Source: Methylobacterium mesophilicum (GTDB lineage Bacteria > Pseudomonadota > Alphaproteobacteria > Rhizobiales > Beijerinckiaceae). Taken from it: a DNA stretch of 64,000 bases. Shown one piece after another: positions 58,607 to 64,000 of the stretch; position 1 is the stretch's first letter, and each line of letters begins with the position of its first letter. The notes under the pieces were generated by a model that did not search any database, was not told the origin of the DNA, and was given only the letters and a program-made list of their open reading frames with translations. Location of the stretch: contig NZ_BPQU01000001.1 of the NCBI RefSeq assembly GCF_022179445.1, positions 124,001 through 188,000 on the forward strand. Reading direction: 5' to 3'. The position numbers were made by a program, and so were the translations under genes.

Positions 58607-60394
58607 CTAAAAAACCTCGTCCGCCAGCGCCATCGTGGTCTCCGACCCGGCCTTGATCCGGACCAGGCGCAATGCGGTCTCCGGCAGCATCCGCTCCATG
58701 AAGAACCGGCCGGTGGTGAGCTTGGCCGCCCAGCGGGGCGCGGCGTCCTCCGCCTGCTTGGCGAGCGCCGCCTTGGCGATCCGCGCCCACATGTAGCCCA
58801 GCGCCACCAGGCCGAAGAGGTGCATGAAGTCGGTGGCGCCCGCGCCGGCATTGTCGGGCTTCGAGAAGGCGTTCTGCATCAGCCACATGACGGCGCCCTG
58901 GAGGTCGTTCAGCCCGGCCTGGAGCGGCTGGGTGAACGGGGCCATCGCGGGATCCTCGCCGTGGTCCTTCAGGAAGGTCTGGACTTCGCCCAGGAAGGTC
59001 ATCATCGCCCGGCCGCCGTCCTTGGGCAGCTTGCGGCCGATCAGGTCCATGGCCTGGATGCCGTTGGCGCCCTCGTAGATCATGGCGATGCGGGCATCGC
59101 GCACGAACTGCGACATGCCCCACTCCTCGATATAGCCGTGGCCGCCGAACAGCTGCTGCGCGTCCACCGCGTTGGCGAAACCACGGTCGGTGAGCACGCC
59201 CTTCACCACGGGAGTGAGCAGGCCGAGATGGTCGTCGGCGGTCTGGCGCTCCTTGGCATCCTCGGACCGGTGCAGGATGTCGGCCTGCAGGGCCGTCCAC
59301 AGCATCAGGGCGCGGGCGGCCTCGTTGAAGGCGCGGATCTGCATCAGCGTGCGGCGGACATCCGGGTGGACCAGGATCGGGTCGGCCGCCTTGTCGGGCG
59401 CCTTGGCGCCGGTCAGCGCCCGGCCCTGGAGCCGCTCCTTCGCGTAGGCCACCGCGTTCTGGTAGGCGACCTCGGACTGGCCGAGCCCCTGGACGCCGAC
59501 CGCCAGCCGCGCCTCGTTCATCATCACGAACATGGCGTTGAGGCCGCGATTCTCCTGGCCGACCAGCCAGCCCGTGGCGCCGTCGTAGTTCATCACGCAG
59601 GTGCTGTTCCCGTGGATGCCCATCTTGTGCTCCAGGGAGCCGCAGGACACGCCGTTGCGGGCGCCCAGCGAGCCGTCCGGGTTCACCAGGAACTTCGGCA
59701 CCACGAACAGCGAGATGCCCTTGGTCCCGGCCGGCGCGCCCTCGATCCGGGCGATGACCAGGTGGACGATGTTCTCGGCGAGGTCGTGCTCGCCGGCCGA
59801 GATGAAGATCTTGGTGCCGGTGAGGCTGTAGGAGCCGTCGCCGTTCGGCGCCGCCTTGGTCTTCAGGAGCCCGAGATCCGTGCCGCAATGCGGCTCGGTC
59901 AGGTTCATGGTGCCGGTCCAGGCGCCCTCGACCATCTTCGGGAGATACAGCGCCTTCTGCTCGTCCGTCCCGTGGACGAGGAGCGCCGCCATCGCGCCCT
60001 GGGTCAGACCCGGATACATCCCCAGCGCGAGGTTCGCCCCGGAGGCGAATTCCTGCATCGCGGTGTTGACGGTGTGAGGCAGGCCCTGGCCGCCGAATTC
60101 CTCCGGGACCGACAGGCCCATCCAGCCGCCCTTGGCGTAGGCGTCGTAGGCGGCCTTGAAGCCGGTGGGCGTGCGCACGCTGCCGTCGGGCTCGCGGCGG
60201 CAGCCTTCGAGATCGCCGGCCCGGTTCACCGGGGCGAGGACCTCCTCGGCGAGCTTGGCGCCCTCGCGCAAAACCGCCTCGACCACGTCCGGCGAGGCGT
60301 CGGCGAATCCGGCGAGATTGTCCCGGGCATGGAAGCCCAAGACATCGTTGAGCAGGAACAGGGTGTCGTCGACCGGGGCGCGGTAAATCGGCAT
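58607..60394 (-). CDS. long-form acyl-CoA dehydrogenase (AcdA/DmdC-like)
   Basis: A 595-residue flavoprotein of the long acyl-CoA dehydrogenase group. MGLSVPEEFGGQGLP near 90, MNLTEPHCGTDLGLLKTKA near 163 and KIFISAGEHDLAENIVHLVIAR near 195 form the FAD and substrate sites; the catalytic Glu is in MIYEGANGIQAMDL near 430. The C-terminal extension of roughly 130 residues is typical of the group that includes 3-methylmercaptopropionyl-CoA dehydrogenase DmdC. A DMSP role is only one option; medium- or long-chain acyl-CoA is as likely. It diverges from the PodJ-like gene. Confidence 0.87.
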   Translation of the reverse strand: MPIYRAPVDDTLFLLNDVLGFHARDNLAGFADASPDVVEAVLREGAKLAEEVLAPVNRAGDLEGCRREPDGSVRTPTGFKAAYDAYAKGGWMGLSVPEEFGGQGLPHTVNTAMQEFASGANLALGMYPGLTQGAMAALLVHGTDEQKALYLPKMVEGAWTGTMNLTEPHCGTDLGLLKTKAAPNGDGSYSLTGTKIFISAGEHDLAENIVHLVIARIEGAPAGTKGISLFVVPKFLVNPDGSLGARNGVSCGSLEHKMGIHGNSTCVMNYDGATGWLVGQENRGLNAMFVMMNEARLAVGVQGLGQSEVAYQNAVAYAKERLQGRALTGAKAPDKAADPILVHPDVRRTLMQIRAFNEAARALMLWTALQADILHRSEDAKERQTADDHLGLLTPVVKGVLTDRGFANAVDAQQLFGGHGYIEEWGMSQFVRDARIAMIYEGANGIQAMDLIGRKLPKDGGRAMMTFLGEVQTFLKDHGEDPAMAPFTQPLQAGLNDLQGAVMWLMQNAFSKPDNAGAGATDFMHLFGLVALGYMWARIAKAALAKQAEDAAPRWAAKLTTGRFFMERMLPETALRLVRIKAGSETTMALADEVF

Positions 60395-60555
60395 GCTGGA
60401 GTTCCCCCTCGTTCCGGCTGAGCGCCAAATCGGCCCGCTCGTTTCCGAGCATCTAAGCGCGCCGCCGCATCCGGAGCAACGGTTCTGCCGTCGCGGGCGC
60501 GGGATCTGTCAGGGGCATGCACGCGAGCGCCGAAGATTACTGGGTCATGCTCGCC

Positions 60556-60571
60556 TTAACCGTGTGTTTAC
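60556..60571. promoter_or_regulatory. putative CtrA-binding site
   Basis: TTAA, seven bases, TTTAC: eight of nine fixed bases of the TTAA-N7-TTAAC consensus. It is 116 bp upstream of the PodJ-like start and 162 bp upstream of the divergent acyl-CoA dehydrogenase start. PodJ-type polarity genes in alphaproteobacteria are under CtrA-family control. Confidence 0.5.
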
Positions 60572-60686
60572 CAAGAAAGTTAAAGGTCCCTTCGAACGAT
60601 CCGGCACCCGCGCTCCGTGGATACCGTCTCTCGGTCCCGCCCCGCGAACAGGATCAGCGCCGAACGCTGCCGACGACAGGCCTCCG

Positions 60687-63600
60687 ATGACCCGTAACGC
60701 CATGCCGCAGCTCGACAGTTTCGACCCGGAGGTGCTCGACGCCGCCCGGGACGTCGCGGCGCGGGCGGGCGTCCCGCTCGAGACCTGGATCGCCTCCGTG
60801 GTGCCGCAGCAGCAGGGCCTCCAGGGCAACCGGCGCCAGCGCCGCCGCCAGCGGGCCGAGCAGGCCGCGCGCCCGGAGAGCCGGCACGAGATCGACCAGC
60901 ACGACGATCACGTCGAGCAAAGGCATTCGCCATTCGAGCGGCCGACCGAGAGCCGGCACGCGCAGAGCCCCGACTCCTACGGCGAGGGCTTCGCAGCCCT
61001 GATGAGCCGAATCGACGGCCTCAACCGCACCCTCGACGAGGAGCGGCGCCTCGCCCAGGAAACCGAAGCCCGGCGCCTGGCCGAGATCGAGACCCGGATC
61101 GAGCGCGCCCTGCAGGCGACGCCGGTCCAGCAGGTGACCGAGCGCCTCGGCGACATCGAGCGGCGGATGTCGCAGCTCGGCGAGCAATTCGCCTCCGGGC
61201 GTCCCGCCGGCCGCCGCGGCCGGCCCGATGCGGTCGAGATCCGCAACGCCGTCCAGGATATCCGCCAGCGCCAGCGCGAGCTGTCGGAGGGCGTCGGGGA
61301 GCGCGCGCTCGCCGGCGGCCGGTCCGACGGCGGCGTCGTGGCGAGCATGCGCATGGACCTCGCCCGCCGCCTCGAGGCGCGCGTCGAGGATATGGCGGCG
61401 CCGTCCGCCGCCGTGTCCGAGCTGCAGCGCGAGACCGTGCGTCTGCGCGAGGCGATCAATCAGCTGGCCACCAGCCGCGATGTCGGGGCGCTGGAGCAGG
61501 CCGTGACCTCGCTCGCCCACGGCATCGAGCGGGCGCAGGTCGGCACCGACCTCGCCGCGATCGCGGCGCCGGTCGAGCAGGTCCGGGCGCAGGTCGAGCG
61601 CCTGGCCGAGGAGGTCGCCGAGAACGTCCACACCCGCGTGGCCGACGACGTGCGCCGCTTGGCCGAGCGCCTCGACAGCGTCGCGGCGGCCGGCCAAGCC
61701 GGTTCGGACAACCATACTCTGGCCGGTCTGTTCGCGGAACTCGAAGAGATCCGCCGCCTGATCGGCGCCCTGGCCGGCCCGGAGCGGATCCAGAGTCTCG
61801 CCAACAGCCTTCAGGCCGTGAGCGCCCAGATCGCGCAGCTGCAGCGCATGGGGAGCGACGCCAGCCTGCGCCCGCTGCTGGAGGAGATCCGCAGCGACGT
61901 CCGCACGGGCGCCCCGGCTGCCATCGCCGAGCAGATCCAGACGCTGGCCGACAAGGTCGACGGCCTCTACACCCGCGACCAGCGCTACGACCGCGCCGAA
62001 GCGTCCGAGTCGGCTCAGGCCGGCGACATGGCCTCGATCCACGCGATGCTGCGCAGCCTCGCCGAGAAGGTCGATCAGGTCGGCAGCCGCCCGGAGAACG
62101 AGGGCCTCGACGCCCTGGAGAAGCAGGTCGTCTCGCTCGCGGGCCGGCTCGATGCCCCCCGCAGCGGCGACCCGGCCCTGGCCGGCCTCGAGCGCACCAT
62201 GGACGACCTGCTGCAGCAGGTCGCGGCCCTGCGCGAATCGGCGCCGAGCGAGGCCGTCGTCGAGCGCGCCGCGCGCAACGCCGTGGCCCAGACCCTCAAG
62301 GGCTCCGGCCTGCCGAGCGCCGAACTCGGCGAGATCGGCCTCCTGCGGGCGAGCCTGGCCGACATGCAGGCCCGGCAGATCGCCTCGGACCAGCGTCTCG
62401 GTGCCACCCTGGAGGGCGTCCAGTCCGCCCTGGAGCGCCTCGTCAACCGGCTCGGCCCGGCCGATCCGACCGCCGCGCGCCCACCGTCGCTCGACGAGCG
62501 GCTCTTGACCTCCACCAGCCCGGAGGCGCGGGTCGCGGCGTCCGACGCGTCGCGCCTGGCCGACGACCTGCTGGAACCCGGCAGCGGCCGTCCGGGCCGG
62601 GAGCCGCGCACAGCCCGCGACACCGCCATCCGCCGGCCCGCGCGGGAGCGCTCGGCCGAGCCGGCGCGCGGTCGTCAGGTTCCGGAGGCCGCCGGCGAGA
62701 CCGACATCAAGACCAGCTTCATCGCGGCCGCCCGTCGGGCCGCCCAGGCTGCCCAGGCCGAACTCGCCGCTGAGGCGCCGGCCGATCGCCGGGACTTGCG
62801 CGCCCGCATGGCCGAAAGCGAGCCGGCCGCCGCGGGCGAGAGCCGACTCAGCCGGTTGCGGGCGGAGATCAACCGCCGGCGGCGGCCCCTCCTGCTCGGC
62901 CTCGCCGCCATCGTGTTGGCTCTGGGCGCGCTCCAGGCGATCAGCATGCGCGCCCCCGACGAGGCGCCGCGGACGGTCCAGACCTCGCAGGTCGCCCCGA
63001 ACCGGGCCGAGCCCGCCCGGGACGCCCGCCCGGAGACCGCCGCGGAGGCTCCGGCGCAGAAGCCGCCGGTGGCCGATCCGGTGACCACGCAGGCCCTGCC
63101 GACGCCGCTTCCCGCCGAGGCGCGGGGAGCCGCCGCCCGGGCTGCGGTACCGCAGGTCTCTGGCATGAACACCCTGCAGGCGGATCTGGGCACGGTTCCG
63201 CCGGCCCTCGCCAAGGTGAAGCAGGCGGCGCTGGACGGCGACGGCACGGCGATCTGGGATCTGGCCTCCCGCGAAGCGGACGGCCGCGGCATACCCCGGG
63301 ACCTCTCGGTCGCCGCGAAGCTGTTCGAGAAGCTGGCCGCGGCCGGTTACGCCCCGGCCGAGTACAAGCTCGCCGGCCACTACGAGAAGGGGTCCGGCGT
63401 GGTCCGGGACCTCGACAAGGCGAAGCTCTGGTACGGCCGGGCCGCCGAGCAGGGCCATGCCCGCTCGATGCACAACCTCGCGGTGCTCTACGCCGAGAAC
63501 CCCGCCGCCAACGGCAAGCCCGATTTCGCCTCGGCAGCCTCGTGGTTCCGCCAGGGCGCCGAGTTCGGCGTCCGCGACAGCCAGTACAACCTTGCGGTGC

Positions 63601-63899
63601 TCTACGCCCGCGGCCTCGGCCTGACGCAGGACCTGGTCCAGTCTTACGCATGGTTCTCGGCTGCCGCTGGGCAGGGCGACGACGACGCGGCCAAGAAGCG
63701 GGACGACGTGGCGAACAAGCTCAGCCCTACCGATCTGGCCAGCGCCAAGAGCCTCGCGGGGACCTTCAAGCCGCGTAAGCTCGACGCCGCCGTCAACGAG
63801 CCCCCCGCCGCGAAGGACGGCATCACCGCGCCGATGTCGCTCCTCGGTGCCCCGACCCCGAGCCCGACCGGCTTCACCGCTCCGGCCCGCAAGTCATAG
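60687..63899 (+). CDS. PodJ-like polar localisation protein with coiled coils and C-terminal Sel1 repeats
   Basis: A 1070-residue protein. Residues 1-100 are a basic, Gln/Arg-rich start (FDPEVLDAARDVAARAGVPLETWI near 11 resembles the short PodJ-type entry motif). About 110-640 is long coiled coil with many heptads (VRAQVERLAEEVAENVHTRVADDVRRLAERLDSV). A single membrane helix (PLLLGLAAIVLALGALQAI) lies near 735. The periplasmic part has at least three Sel1-like repeats near 830-980 (AAKLFEKLAAAGYAPAEYKLAGHYEKGSGVVRDLDKAKLWYGRAAEQGHARSMHNLAVLY). This is the domain order of PodJ, which places polar proteins. The ATG at 60687 is the first in the likely coding part. Confidence 0.78.
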   Translation: MTRNAMPQLDSFDPEVLDAARDVAARAGVPLETWIASVVPQQQGLQGNRRQRRRQRAEQAARPESRHEIDQHDDHVEQRHSPFERPTESRHAQSPDSYGEGFAALMSRIDGLNRTLDEERRLAQETEARRLAEIETRIERALQATPVQQVTERLGDIERRMSQLGEQFASGRPAGRRGRPDAVEIRNAVQDIRQRQRELSEGVGERALAGGRSDGGVVASMRMDLARRLEARVEDMAAPSAAVSELQRETVRLREAINQLATSRDVGALEQAVTSLAHGIERAQVGTDLAAIAAPVEQVRAQVERLAEEVAENVHTRVADDVRRLAERLDSVAAAGQAGSDNHTLAGLFAELEEIRRLIGALAGPERIQSLANSLQAVSAQIAQLQRMGSDASLRPLLEEIRSDVRTGAPAAIAEQIQTLADKVDGLYTRDQRYDRAEASESAQAGDMASIHAMLRSLAEKVDQVGSRPENEGLDALEKQVVSLAGRLDAPRSGDPALAGLERTMDDLLQQVAALRESAPSEAVVERAARNAVAQTLKGSGLPSAELGEIGLLRASLADMQARQIASDQRLGATLEGVQSALERLVNRLGPADPTAARPPSLDERLLTSTSPEARVAASDASRLADDLLEPGSGRPGREPRTARDTAIRRPARERSAEPARGRQVPEAAGETDIKTSFIAAARRAAQAAQAELAAEAPADRRDLRARMAESEPAAAGESRLSRLRAEINRRRRPLLLGLAAIVLALGALQAISMRAPDEAPRTVQTSQVAPNRAEPARDARPETAAEAPAQKPPVADPVTTQALPTPLPAEARGAAARAAVPQVSGMNTLQADLGTVPPALAKVKQAALDGDGTAIWDLASREADGRGIPRDLSVAAKLFEKLAAAGYAPAEYKLAGHYEKGSGVVRDLDKAKLWYGRAAEQGHARSMHNLAVLYAENPAANGKPDFASAASWFRQGAEFGVRDSQYNLAVLYARGLGLTQDLVQSYAWFSAAAGQGDDDAAKKRDDVANKLSPTDLASAKSLAGTFKPRKLDAAVNEPPAAKDGITAPMSLLGAPTPSPTGFTAPARKS

Positions 63900-63925
63900 C
63901 GGCCGTGCGAACCTCCTCCCGGCCG

Positions 63926-64000
63926 ATGGCAACCGGCGTCGATGGTCACCTCTCGCTCGATGCGGGAGGCGACGCGCTCCTCGCCTCGTGGCTACGGGCT
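63926..64000 (+). CDS. possible start of a further gene, cut by the window end
   Basis: An open frame reading MATGVDGHLSLDAGGDALLASWLRA runs off the right edge. An in-frame GTG at 63905 is a second possible start. There is no clear ribosome site. Too short to identify. Confidence 0.25.
   Translation, partial: MATGVDGHLSLDAGGDALLASWLRA

Noticed and set aside
60654..63473. 939-codon open frame on the minus strand
   Set aside because: It is antisense to the PodJ-like gene; low-complexity Arg/Gly/Leu translation with no motif.
1..64000. CRISPR array or prophage
   Set aside because: No regularly spaced direct repeats, Cas-like proteins, capsid, terminase or integrase proteins were seen.

Overview
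The window is about 64 kb of high-GC DNA (roughly 70% by eye) with densely packed, often overlapping genes. The gene families point to an alphaproteobacterium of the Hyphomicrobiales, most likely Methylobacterium/Methylorubrum. The evidence is a long-chain lipid A cluster of the AcpXL type, a PodJ-like polar protein with a CtrA-like site upstream, a RHH-less PutA with an extended C-terminus, and several small proteins of rhizobial type. The genus is inferred from family resemblance; no 16S gene or database search was available.

Layout, left to right. (1) 0.2-1.7 kb: the tail of a Nit1-type (MSMEG_0572) nitrilase cluster. (2) 1.9-8.1 kb: a small secreted protein, SelB, a CYTH-CHAD triphosphatase, a YbdK-like carboxylate-amine ligase and a TerB-like protein. 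(3) 8.2-10.7 kb: two translationally coupled M20 ureido/allantoate amidohydrolases. (4) 10.8-15.5 kb: a lipid A very-long-chain acyl operon (FabF1-XL, an SDR, an SH3-like exported protein, Adh2-XL, LpxXL). (5) 15.5-26.4 kb: DUF1223, DUF1194, a UxaA-type dehydratase, a saccharopine-dehydrogenase-like reductase, PutA, an orphan peptide-type binding protein and a DUF2218 protein.

(6) 27-36.5 kb: a divergent amino-compound uptake and catabolism regulon. A leftward arm (XRE-cupin regulator, LivJ-like binding protein, SDR, gamma-glutamyltransferase-like enzyme, MHS-type MFS) faces a rightward arm (polar amino acid ABC transporter plus DAO-family oxidase). Two copies of one inverted repeat, exactly 50 bp apart, lie at the divergent promoter. 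(7) 36.5-41.3 kb: a methyltransferase and a leftward four-carbon sugar-acid operon (KdgT-like permease, DUF1537 kinase, PdxA2, DeoR regulator).

(8) 41.3-52.4 kb: after a strikingly AT-rich spacer comes a run of ten genes, nearly all glycosyltransferases of different folds (GT4, GT2, GT28-like, GT29-like), around a sucrose-phosphate synthase/phosphatase fusion. There is no flippase, polymerase, exporter or sugar-nucleotide gene. This is the best candidate in the window for an undescribed system. (9) 52.4-64 kb: a GlcD-like oxidase, an FAH-family enzyme, a Nudix hydrolase, tRNA-Gly(GCC) with a terminator, small unknown proteins, MetY, a DinJ-YafQ pair whose toxin lacks its usual C-terminal catalytic His, a DmdC/AcdA-type acyl-CoA dehydrogenase, and a large PodJ-like Sel1-repeat protein.

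No CRISPR array, rRNA, transposase, integrase or phage gene was recognised.
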